Below are positions 54,896 through 64,000 of a DNA stretch of 64,000 nucleotides, one piece after another (the first letter of the stretch is position 1; every line of letters starts with the position of its first letter). The stretch spans positions 31,396 to 95,395 of the forward strand of contig JAFLCN010000016.1 in assembly GCA_017303555.1 (NCBI GenBank). The letters run 5' to 3'. A program made the position numbers and the translations under genes. The notes beneath the pieces are model-generated. The model saw only the letters and a program-made list of their open reading frames with translations, was not told the DNA's origin and made no database searches. This stretch comes from Planctomycetota bacterium. GTDB taxonomy: Bacteria; Planctomycetota; Phycisphaerae; Phycisphaerales; UBA1924.

Positions 54896-55053
54896 GCGTT
54901 CCTGACGCCAACTCACAGCCCCGCGAAACCCTGCCGCACAAGCCCAAACGAAGCGCCAGGCGGATGCATCCGTCAACGCCAATGCCATGAATCCGCGCAC
55001 GCTGCCTCGTGCTTTGCCGGAACGCACATGCCTTTCTGCCCGACAGGGCTGAA

Positions 55054-55188
55054 AGAATCGAGCCGAGGGGGGGTAGGGGCGGGGTTGGGTTGAGATGGAA
55101 GTGGGGGTGGAAGTGGGAGGGTGGAAGCAAGTCCGCGAGCGACCCCCTCGGTCAATGGACGTGATCCCCAACGCGTTGAAAGCGTGCC
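55054..55188. repeat. Bipartite palindromic repeat, copy C
   Basis: It opens with AGAATCGAGCCGAGGG, carries an extra G-rich insert, then the core GGAAGCAAGTCCGCGAGCGA with a CCCCCTCGG arm, and closes with the GCGTTGAAAGCGTGCC hairpin. It lies about 130 bases before the rRNA promoter. Confidence 0.65.
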
Positions 55189-55320
55189 GCCCCGCCCGCA
55201 CCACCGAATTCCGGACCCGCCCCCTCCGGCCCACGCACCCCGCCTGTCTGCGTTCAGTCTTTGTAACCCCATGCCGCAAAGGCAGTTAGCGAAGTCTCGC
55301 AAAAGACTTTCGTCCCGCGC

Positions 55321-55348
55321 TTGACCCGACGGGCTGTCTACCTAGACT
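55321..55348 (+). promoter_or_regulatory. Putative rRNA promoter
   Basis: TTGACC and TAGACT are separated by 16 bases, a near-consensus housekeeping promoter. It is the best such match upstream of the 23S gene and would give a leader of roughly 500 bases. Start site not verified. Confidence 0.6.
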
Positions 55349-55860
55349 TCTCTCCGCTCCCGAAAGGAACGGACGCCGGACTGGTGACAACCAGCCCGGA
55401 CCATCGCCGCGGCTTTGGCCAGGGCGACGGGTATCTTTGACAACCGGAGATTGGAAGAAGATTTTCGATCTCGGAAACAGCCGGTCGGAAGCGGATGCAC
55501 CATGAAAATGGGCGTGCCGCCTTCGATCCGGGGAAGTCCGGGATCACGACGACTCAACGACCTTGAGCCCGGGTTTTTCCGTCAGGAAAAGCCCAAATGG
55601 CCAGGTCGTGAGTGCAATAGAGAAGCAAGTAAGAATCGAGATCGGAGAAATCAGAATGCCAGGGCAACCCGCAAGGGAAGTCCGAAGCATTCAGAAATCA
55701 ACGGACTCTCGAAGCGCAATTCAGGTTGGCCTTTTCGCCGAATCGAACCTCCGCCGCAAGGTGGAGGAGCGAGAAAGCGAGACCATGGGTATTCAGGCCC
55801 ATGGGGTATCAATCTGGCTACGAGGTGTGGAGTTCGCAAGAACGAAACACCGCGGCGTCA
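55349..55860 (+). other. Leader of the 23S rRNA transcript
   Basis: About 510 bases between the promoter and mature 23S RNA. The last 15 bases before the gene (CACCGCGGCG region, about 55845-55860) pair with bases just after the 3-prime end (CAGCCGCCGCGG, 58641-58652), extending helix 1 into a processing stem. A hairpin-like stretch with CCCGGGTTTTTCC occurs near 55568. The short open frames here are not genes. Confidence 0.6.
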
Positions 55861-58641
<2,781 letters not shown>

Positions 58642-58664
58642 AGCCGCCGCGGATTCGTTTGAGT

Positions 58665-58682
58665 CATTCGCCAAGGCGAATG
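58665..58682 (+). other. Hairpin in the 23S-5S spacer
   Basis: A perfect stem CATTCGCC/GGCGAATG with an AA loop, 24 bases after 23S RNA. No tRNA fits in the spacer. It may take part in processing. Confidence 0.5.
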
Positions 58683-58814
58683 AGTTTGAACGCAACTCGT
58701 GGCAGCGCTGAGAGAGTCCATCCGGTCTCGATTCTTACTGTTTCTCTATCTGTCGGTTCTTCTTCCATCTTCGCTGTCAGCTGACAGTCCGCCGAAAGGC
58801 GTGCTGATTCGGTT

Positions 58815-58922
58815 TGTCGGTGACCACAAGCGTTAGGAAACACCTGTTCCCATCCCGAACACAGCAGTTAAGCTGACGCTGCCGATGATACTGCACTGCG
58901 GGAAAGTAGGTCATCGCCGACT
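58815..58922 (+). rRNA. 5S ribosomal RNA
   Basis: About 108 bases. The conserved core CCCATCCCGAACACAGCAGT is followed by TAAGCTGACGCTGCCGATGA and CGGGAAAGTAGGTCATCGCC. The ends pair roughly as TCGGTGAC with GTCATCGCCGA. It lies 173 bases after 23S RNA in the same unit and is followed by a strong terminator. Confidence 0.93.
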
Positions 58923-58924
58923 TT

Positions 58925-58965
58925 GAGCCCCTTGAGGTAAACCTTGAGGGGCTCTTTTCATTTTT
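58925..58965 (+). terminator. Terminator of the rRNA unit
   Basis: A long stem GAGCCCCTTGAGG/CCTTGAGGGGCTC followed by TTTTCATTTTT directly after 5S RNA; a classical intrinsic terminator. Confidence 0.93.
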
Positions 58966-59504
58966 GAATGCGTCTTTGCTGCCTCAGCTCTTAAGAGCAG
59001 TCGGCCGTGCGGTGTTGGGGCGCATTGCGGGGGCCGTGGGGCAAAGCGCTTTCGGGCGGTCTTCTGATGGTTCTGTTCTCTCGAGCGGTGTGCGAGCTCA
59101 GGCGCTGCGCCGCCCCCGAGTCGTGATTCTCCCCAATCCCGTTGAACGGCCGATGACACATCGCTGTTGCGCGTGCTTCCTCGCTCGGGCCGTTGTACTG
59201 CCGCCGCCTCCATCTCATGAGGATTCTCCTTGGTTCATGCGGGCGCCCGAATTGCACGCTCGAACAGCAGAAACACCCTTCGCGTCAATCGCTCGGCCAT
59301 CAGTTCGTTCGGCCTTCGCGATCCCACCTCCCTCTTTGGCAACGGGGGAGGACAAATGCAGGGGGACACAGAGGGCAATCGGAAGTCGTATCACTCCACG
59401 TCAGACATCAGGCCGGGTCGCAAGCTACGTCCCAAGCCAAGTCGCAAGCCTTTTCGCAAGCCGGTTCGCACGCCTTTTCGCGGGCCCAATCCAGGAGTTG
59501 ACGG
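58966..59504. other. Intergenic region with inverted repeat relative and dodecamer array
   Basis: 539 bases without a gene. At 59272-59353 it carries, on the minus strand, a relative of the 43664-43738 block, and at 59417-59488 a 12-base tandem array. An open frame here reads SQAT-SQAK-SQAF-type repeats, but it only mirrors the array. Confidence 0.6.
59417..59488. repeat. Dodecamer tandem repeat
   Basis: Six 12-base units of the form KTCGCAAGCNNN (GTCGCAAGCTAC, GTCCCAAGCCAA, GTCGCAAGCCTT, TTCGCAAGCCGG, TTCGCACGCCTT, then a degenerate unit). It ends 16 bases before the start codon of the dockerin protein gene. Confidence 0.9.
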
Positions 59505-60398
59505 ATGCGCAGCAAGTTGTATCTCGCTTTGGCACTCTCAGCTGGCCTTTGCTTCAGCAGCTTGGCCGATGTTGGTGACTGGGGAGTGCGCTACGAAGTC
59601 AATGACGGCAGCGGCTGGAACACTGCCTTGACTATCGATGCCTCGAACGGACCCGTTGCGCTCGATTTTCGCATTAGCGTCTATCACGATGGGCAGATGA
59701 TCGTGCGCTGGGATAACAGCGGTGGGGTCACGATCACGCCGGAGCCCGCCCCGGGCTTTGCCGTCGCGCCTCTGCGGCTGTGCATGTCGCAAAGGATCAC
59801 GAACTTTGGCACGCCCGGCTCCGGCGACAGCGTCGTCTCCTATCGCGCGGCCGTTTCGCACTACAACGCCAAGTCCCTCATAAAATCGCAGTCCGGTCCG
59901 GACATGATTCTCGGCACGCCCAACAGCGTGTACTCGTTCGCATCGAATCTCTCCTACGCCTTTTCGCCGGACCACGCGCCCGCGCTCCAGACTCCGTACT
60001 TCCTTGGCAAAGTGCAGATCGGCAGCGGCTCCTCGCGCACGATCACTATCACCGCCAATACATTCGCCTATCCCAACGCCGTCGCCGGCAACGGCGGCAT
60101 CTACGGCGGCAGCTGCTATACCGACCCTGCCCGTGCGATCTGGGGCGCTGCGCCCACACCGGCCGTTGTCATTCCCGCGATCATCACGGTTGCAATGCCC
60201 TGCCCGAGCGACTTCGACGGCAGCCGCACGGTCGACGACTCTGATTTCGATACCTTCCTCTTCGCGCACGATCTGACCGATTGTGCCGCGCCGGGTATGC
60301 CCGCGGACTGCGCGGCTGATCTCAATGGAGACGGGAGCGTCGACGATGCAGATTTCGCGATCTTTGCGGTTGCGTACGACGCACTCGTCTGCAGTTAG
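59505..60398 (+). CDS. Secreted protein with C-terminal dockerin-like repeats
   Basis: 297 residues, ATG 59505 with CCAGGAG upstream. A signal peptide (1-21, ending SLA-DVG) is followed by a beta-rich domain of about 200 residues (YEVNDGSGWNTALTIDA, ALDFRISVYHDGQMIVRW). The C-terminus has two EF-hand-like dockerin loops, DFDGSRTVDDSDFDTFL and DLNGDGSVDDADFAIFA, framed by cysteines (PCPSDF, VCS). This C-terminal arrangement is typical of Phycisphaerales surface proteins and presumably serves attachment or assembly. The N-terminal domain is not recognised. Confidence 0.85.
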   Translation: MRSKLYLALALSAGLCFSSLADVGDWGVRYEVNDGSGWNTALTIDASNGPVALDFRISVYHDGQMIVRWDNSGGVTITPEPAPGFAVAPLRLCMSQRITNFGTPGSGDSVVSYRAAVSHYNAKSLIKSQSGPDMILGTPNSVYSFASNLSYAFSPDHAPALQTPYFLGKVQIGSGSSRTITITANTFAYPNAVAGNGGIYGGSCYTDPARAIWGAAPTPAVVIPAIITVAMPCPSDFDGSRTVDDSDFDTFLFAHDLTDCAAPGMPADCAADLNGDGSVDDADFAIFAVAYDALVCS

Positions 60399-60498
60399 AG
60401 CGGGTCGGGGGCCGCGTGTTGTGGCGAAAGAGGTGTCGCCGCTTTGCGGCATTGTTGATTTGTTTCGCGTTTCCTGCGGCTCGCGCCGCGGGCTGTAG

Positions 60499-60615
60499 GC
60501 TGTCGCTGCTTTGCAGCGTGAGAGCAAAACACGCCATGCTTGGAATGAGCTTGCGATGGGCTGTGGCTGCTTCGCAGCGAGATGGCAAGACAGCCAGGCT
60601 TGAAATGAACTCGCT
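60499..60615. repeat. Direct repeat of two 56-base hairpin units
   Basis: Unit 1 (60499-60555) and unit 2 (60560-60615) align over their whole length, each starting GCTGT and carrying the hairpin GCTGC-TTY-GCAGC, then GCAARACA, GCTTGRAATGARCT. A third hairpin of the same shape (GCCGC-TTT-GCGGC) lies at 60438-60450. The block lies between convergent dockerin genes and may terminate both. Confidence 0.8.
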
Positions 60616-60622
60616 CTCGATA

Positions 60623-62236
60623 CTACAGAGGGCAGGTTACGAGGCTGTATGCCGCGGCGAATTCGGCGAAGTCGGCGTCATCGACCAGCCCGTCTTGATT
60701 GAAATCGGCGTCGCACCCGTTCCGCATGGACGACTCGTCGGCGCAGTCCATCACATGGTACTGCTCCTCGAAGCGATAGAAGTCGCCGAAGTCGATGATG
60801 CCGTCACGCGTGAGATCGGCCGGGCAGTCGTGAATCGCCGGATCGAAGAGAGCGACGAAATACCAATCGCTGAGCGCGATGCGATGGTTCTTGTTGAAGG
60901 CTCGCCAGTTGTACCGGTTCGCTCCGCCGATCGAAACGGGGTAGAAGCGATCCGACCAGCGTTCGTCGATGATGCGCTCGAGCTTTCCGCCCCGGGTGTT
61001 GAACGAATACAAGCCGAATCCGCCGACCGCGCTTTGACCATTGAAGTACACGATCTCGTCTTGCATGAGAACCGGCTGCGACATCTGGGGCACGATGAAG
61101 CAGGTCGAACCGTCGGCGCAGTCCGTGGGAGAGCAGATGAGCGTCGTCTTGCCGTCCGCTGATCGGTGATAGAGGTGCGTCCTGGCGATTGTGTCGCCCG
61201 CCGGGAGCACATCCGCCAGAAACGCGATCGATCCCGAATCGTTCACCGAGAACAGATTCAGTCTCGAGAGCCGCCCTTCCGGAAGTTCCTCCTCCTCCCG
61301 CACAGCAATCCGCGGCACAACATTCTCCGCACCATCGAATATCAGAATCGCACGATGACTTTGCGAACCTTCCTTCGCAAGCATCGCAAACGTGCCGTAC
61401 ACACCACTCGGACTCATCCATGCATTGAAGATCGGCGTCGGCTTCCAGCCGCTCGCGAGCGGGACGGCGGGGTCGAGAAGGCGGTGCAGGCCGCCGCTCC
61501 GCGTCCAGCGCCAGAGTGTCTCGCGCCCCCAGGGATCCGAAAAGACCGGTTTGTCTCGCACATGCGTGTTGAATATGAGCTGCCCGTGATCGTCCGCGAG
61601 CATGCCCTGAAACAAGTTCTCGCCGAAGAGGTCTGCGACGAACACATCGTTGCCATCGGGCGTCGGGCCGCCGCTCTGCGCGAGAAGATCGATGCGCCGG
61701 CCGCGCGCTGAATCGTCGGTGGCGATCGCAACCAGTGCCACGCTCCCAAACCAATAGCCTTCCTGGTTCCACGTGCCGGAGTCGGTGTTCAAGGCGGCAA
61801 AAGCCAGATTGGCGCTGGTGGCTGCAAAGCCCCAGGGCTGGAAATCGGTGAAGTGCCCGGCGCCCGGGAGTTCATCGCCCCCCTTGAGCCACCATGCCGC
61901 GGGCTTGTCGGGGGCCTGAACGAAAAGCCCGGGCACCGGCCCTGCGCGCGATGGATGAAAAACAGTGCCATCGCCCGCGGCACACCAGTTCAAACCCCAT
62001 TGCTCATAGATCCGGACGGGCATGCCGTCGAGAGTTTGGTTGGGGGCCACGATCTTGGAGATCGTTCCGTTTGACCAGCGTGAGAGTCATTCGGGATACG
62101 TTTGAAAGATGACATCGCCTTTGTCGGTCACAGCGATTGGGCCTTCCCACTCTTCAGCGACAATGCGGTAGTGGGGCGGCGCGGCGACAGCGGTGCCGCC
62201 AATCGCGATGACCAGCAGGCAGAAAATAGATCGCAC
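60623..62236 (-). pseudogene. Dockerin-type secreted protein interrupted by an in-frame TGA
   Basis: The frame runs 538 codons from GTG 62236 (AAGGGAGCC upstream) to TAG 60623, with a single TGA at 62087-62089 after about 49 codons. The first part is a signal peptide (RSIFCLLVIAIGGTAVAA) and HYRIVAEEWEGPIAVTDKGD. The frame continues without shift as LSRWSNGTISKIVAPNQTL and a large propeller-like or lectin-like body. It ends in dockerin-like loops, DLTRDGIIDFGDFYRFEE and DFNQDGLVDDADFAEFAA. A GGA-to-TGA change would explain it. Internal starts exist, but the product would not be exported. Confidence 0.75.
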
Positions 62237-62511
62237 GAAGGCTCCCTTCCCCGTCAATGTCGGCGAAAGCCGATGGGCTAGAGCAGAAAGTGCCCTTCGC
62301 CGCCTCGACGCGCCGCCTCTACGAGCCGGACGCGCAAGCGAGGGCGCAGCGATCAACCTCAAACCCATTGCGCCGCTCACCGCACAAGCATCCGCGCATC
62401 CCTTCACAGGCGTCCAACCGCCAAGCTCCCCGCAAACCGCCCGCATCTCTGCGAAACGGCGCCACCCCTCCTCGCGCTCCGTCCTCCTGTCTTCCAGTAC
62501 GATGCCTCCCC

Positions 62512-62760
62512 ATGACCTCCGTTTGGAACCGCGAGATCGTCACGTCCGGCCGGCAACTGACCTTCAGTGCGGGGCTCTTCCTGTTCTTTGCCTTCGGCGC
62601 GAGCCTCATCGTTCAGCCCGGCATGCGACGCGTCGCGTGGATGTTTGCCGCGCTCGCGATCGCCTTCGCAATCGCAAGCCTCTTCAAGAACCGCAAGGGG
62701 TCGGCAGTCGCCGATCTGTTGATCGTCGGGCTGGGGATCATCATGTTTTTCATTTCTTGA
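62512..62760 (+). CDS. Small two- or three-helix membrane protein
   Basis: 82 residues, ATG 62512. Hydrophobic segments at about 20-37 (AGLFLFFAFGASLIVQPG), 39-57 (VAWMFAALAIAFAIASLF) and 66-81 (VADLLIVGLGIIMFFI) are separated by short loops, one basic (KNRKG). The coding frame is clean, but there is no strong ribosome binding site. Family not recognised. Confidence 0.6.
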   Translation: MTSVWNREIVTSGRQLTFSAGLFLFFAFGASLIVQPGMRRVAWMFAALAIAFAIASLFKNRKGSAVADLLIVGLGIIMFFIS

Positions 62761-62794
62761 CGGGCTTTTCTCCGGCGCGAAGCGGTTATGGAAA

Positions 62795-62872
62795 GGGGCC
62801 GGCAGGGAAGCGAGACCGCGAGCGGCAGCCCTGGGAGCCAGCCCTCAGATATCCGCACCGCGAAGAGGTGCC
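62795..62872. repeat. Bipartite palindromic repeat, copy D
   Basis: The core GGAAGCGAGACCGCGAGCGG lies between GGGCCGGCAGG and GCCCTGGGAGCC arms, followed after about 15 bases by ATCCGCACC...GGTGCC, the small second hairpin with GCGAAGA in the loop. Layout as in copies A-C, although the arm sequence differs. Confidence 0.6.
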
Positions 62873-62939
62873 TGTAGCAATATCCTTCACCACGAAAGCT
62901 CGTTGAATCGGCAAAGCTAATCAGAGCAGGAATTCTCGC

Positions 62940-63779
62940 GTGACGAACTATTACCACCTACGCGGCAAGAACAACATCAAGCCAACAATCAGCGTGACGA
63001 GATTCAGGGAGCTTGTGGCTGAAATCTTGGCCGCTGCGATTGAAAAGGACTATTTACAGCAGGCGATTGGATATCACTGCGTTGATTCGGGGCAGATATC
63101 GGGATATGAGGGTCGATCACTCTCGGCGGTGTTGCTGCGAAAGGGCCTACTGAACATCCCGGACCCCGTAGCAAGCCACCTTGCGGGCTGTTCCAAGGAC
63201 AAGATTCTTGGGCTGATTGAGATTCTCCACGATCTCGTTTCCAAAGGAAATGAGGGCACGGGATACTTTCATTCGTTTTCAAACTGCGGATGGCATTTCA
63301 ACGATTTCGATCCTGCGCCGGCGCGGAAATGGTTGCGAGATCAGGTGAACCCGCTGCTTGCGATGCTGGAAGATGGATTCAAGCTGGGCGAGAATGGCCG
63401 CATCGTACTTCTGTTGAACGAGCCAGCCGCGGCCATATTGGACGCGCCATTGCCCGAAGGAACAGCAGAACCCATCCAGCAGCGCATGAAGGCCGCGACC
63501 GAAAGATTCCGTCGGGGGGTGGCGAGCTGGGACGATCGACGCATCGCTTTGCGCGATCTTGCCGATGTGCTGGAGCAACTACGTCCATTGGCAAAGGCGC
63601 GGTTATCGAAGAAAGACGAGGCCGACTTATTCAATATCCTGAATAACTTTGCCATTCGCCACATGAACGATCTGCAGCAAGTGAATTACGATAAGCCGAT
63701 ATTCTTTACGTGGCTCTTCTACGAGCTGCTAGCCGCAATTCACGCGTGTGTTCGATTAACTGAGCGAAGCGGTCATTAG
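62940..63779 (+). CDS. Hypothetical protein, possibly defence-associated
   Basis: 279 residues, GTG 62940 with AGGA upstream. The N-terminal half (about 1-125) is helical with SVTRFRELVAEILAAAIEKD and HDLVSKGNEGTGYFHSFSNC. The C-terminal half has the sequence KKDEADLFNILNNFAIRHMN and YDKPIFFTWLFYELLAAIHA, which from memory recurs at the end of abortive-infection-like hypothetical proteins. There is no R-x(4-6)-H motif clear enough to call HEPN. The base composition is less GC-rich than in most of the window, and an IS3-family end lies 95 bases downstream, so acquisition by transfer is likely. Confidence 0.65.
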   Translation: MTNYYHLRGKNNIKPTISVTRFRELVAEILAAAIEKDYLQQAIGYHCVDSGQISGYEGRSLSAVLLRKGLLNIPDPVASHLAGCSKDKILGLIEILHDLVSKGNEGTGYFHSFSNCGWHFNDFDPAPARKWLRDQVNPLLAMLEDGFKLGENGRIVLLLNEPAAAILDAPLPEGTAEPIQQRMKAATERFRRGVASWDDRRIALRDLADVLEQLRPLAKARLSKKDEADLFNILNNFAIRHMNDLQQVNYDKPIFFTWLFYELLAAIHACVRLTERSGH

Positions 63780-63873
63780 CGCCGCAACACGACTTTTCCC
63801 TGCCGCAACGGATTGAGCCCGGTAACGGAGTTTCGATGCACGCAAAACCACTATGATGAACGAGATGGTTGTT

Positions 63874-64000
63874 TGACCTGACCCAGTTTCCGTTGACACA
63901 CTTTGATCAACCACGCCGACTCGCCTCGAACTGTTCGGGGCTGACATAGTCGAGCGCGGCGTGCAGACGCCTGCGATTGTAGAACATTTCGATGTACTCG
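63874..64000 (-). mobile_element. IS3-family insertion sequence, truncated by window edge
   Basis: The outer end TGACCTGACCCAGTTTCCGT (from 63874) has the form of an IS3-group terminal repeat; the transposase reads inward from beyond the window. Only about 127 bases are visible, so the second end and target duplication cannot be seen. Confidence 0.8.
63907..64000 (-). CDS. IS3-family transposase OrfB, C-terminal part
   Basis: The last 30 codons of the transposase are visible and end at TGA 63909-63907: [20 protein letters not shown] followed by [10 protein letters not shown]. This is the classical C-terminus of the DDE integrase domain in IS3-family OrfB. The gene continues past the right edge. 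Confidence 0.92.
   Translation of the reverse strand, partial: EYIEMFYNRRRLHAALDYVSPEQFEASRRG

Larger units (their letters stand above)
54389..55320. other. Intergenic region before the rRNA promoter, with repeats and a possible remnant
   Basis: About 930 bases. A minus-strand frame at 54610-54895 encodes LLSVVGKDGRVVGEMKDREE and VKLEPLTLGANMGHATDDFR, which looks like the tail of a protein, but it has no start signal. A block at 54921-54958 is related to 43564-43601, and copy C of the bipartite repeat lies at 55054-55188. No intact gene was found. Confidence 0.5.

Noticed and set aside
58642..58814. tRNA in the 23S-5S spacer
   Set aside because: No cloverleaf or TTC arm motif could be found; only a short hairpin.
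59193..59501. Small protein with SQAx tetrapeptide repeats
   Set aside because: The peptide repeat is a direct translation of the 12-base DNA array; no ribosome binding site, and the other frames are equally repetitive.
62087..62089. Selenocysteine at the in-frame TGA
   Set aside because: No supporting hairpin was evident, the surroundings do not look like a redox site, and a Gly-to-stop change is simpler.

Overview
The window looks like chromosomal DNA of a high-GC planctomycete, most likely of the Phycisphaerae/Phycisphaerales lineage. This is inferred from gene content; no search was run. The pointers are secreted proteins ending in paired dockerin-like calcium loops flanked by cysteines (59505-60398, 60623-62236), a membrane protein with a C-terminal CxKCGYNLxG...CPEC zinc ribbon (32628-33191), a 23S-5S rRNA unit with no 16S gene in front of it (55321-58965), rsmH standing outside any cell-division cluster, and many GTG/TTG starts.

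Layout. 1-5.6 kb: partial glycosyltransferase-like gene, a DUF11-repeat lipoprotein, a secreted subtilisin-like protease and a SYLF lipoprotein. 5.7-13.3 kb: HMA-MauE/DoxX redox membrane protein, secreted GH13 amylase, two tandem PAS-LuxR regulators, an exported MsrB-MsrA fusion, RNHCP and HdeD-like proteins. 13.3-16.9 kb: phosphoketolase-acetate kinase operon. 17-25.5 kb: EEP hydrolase, lipoproteins, DinB, DUF2585, VOC, HtrA-type protease and an AmpG-like transporter. 25.5-31.5 kb: Ser/Thr kinase fused to a beta-propeller, cyclophilin lipoprotein, FAD monooxygenase and arylamine N-acetyltransferase. 31.5-43.3 kb: rsmH, PfkB kinase, glutamine amidotransferase, DNA glycosylase, diguanylate cyclase, two thioredoxin-like paralogues, rpoN, recR and a dual-specificity-like phosphatase. 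44-49.4 kb: a three-gene pilM operon with two long single-pass partners. 49.8-54.4 kb: an accessory island (TerB-like/PH protein, trypsin-like protease carrying a DnaJ-type zinc finger, DUF1963, SUKH and gene remnants). 55.3-59 kb: the 23S-5S unit. 59.5-64 kb: dockerin proteins, one interrupted by an in-frame TGA, a hypothetical gene of different composition, and the end of an IS3-family element.

Functional links. The xfp-ackA pair should turn sugar phosphates into acetyl phosphate and then acetate plus ATP. The pilM operon probably encodes the inner-membrane part of a type IV pilus or type II secretion machine. Several envelope proteins (proteases, Msr fusion, thioredoxins, cyclophilin, HtrA) point to periplasmic protein quality control. 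The intergenic DNA is rich in short dispersed repeats: one bipartite palindromic family has four copies here, and two further families and several micro-repeat arrays are also visible.

No tRNA, CRISPR array, prophage or complete toxin-antitoxin pair was found. The best candidates for something undescribed are the protease-zinc-finger/TerB-PH/SUKH island and the bipartite repeat family.
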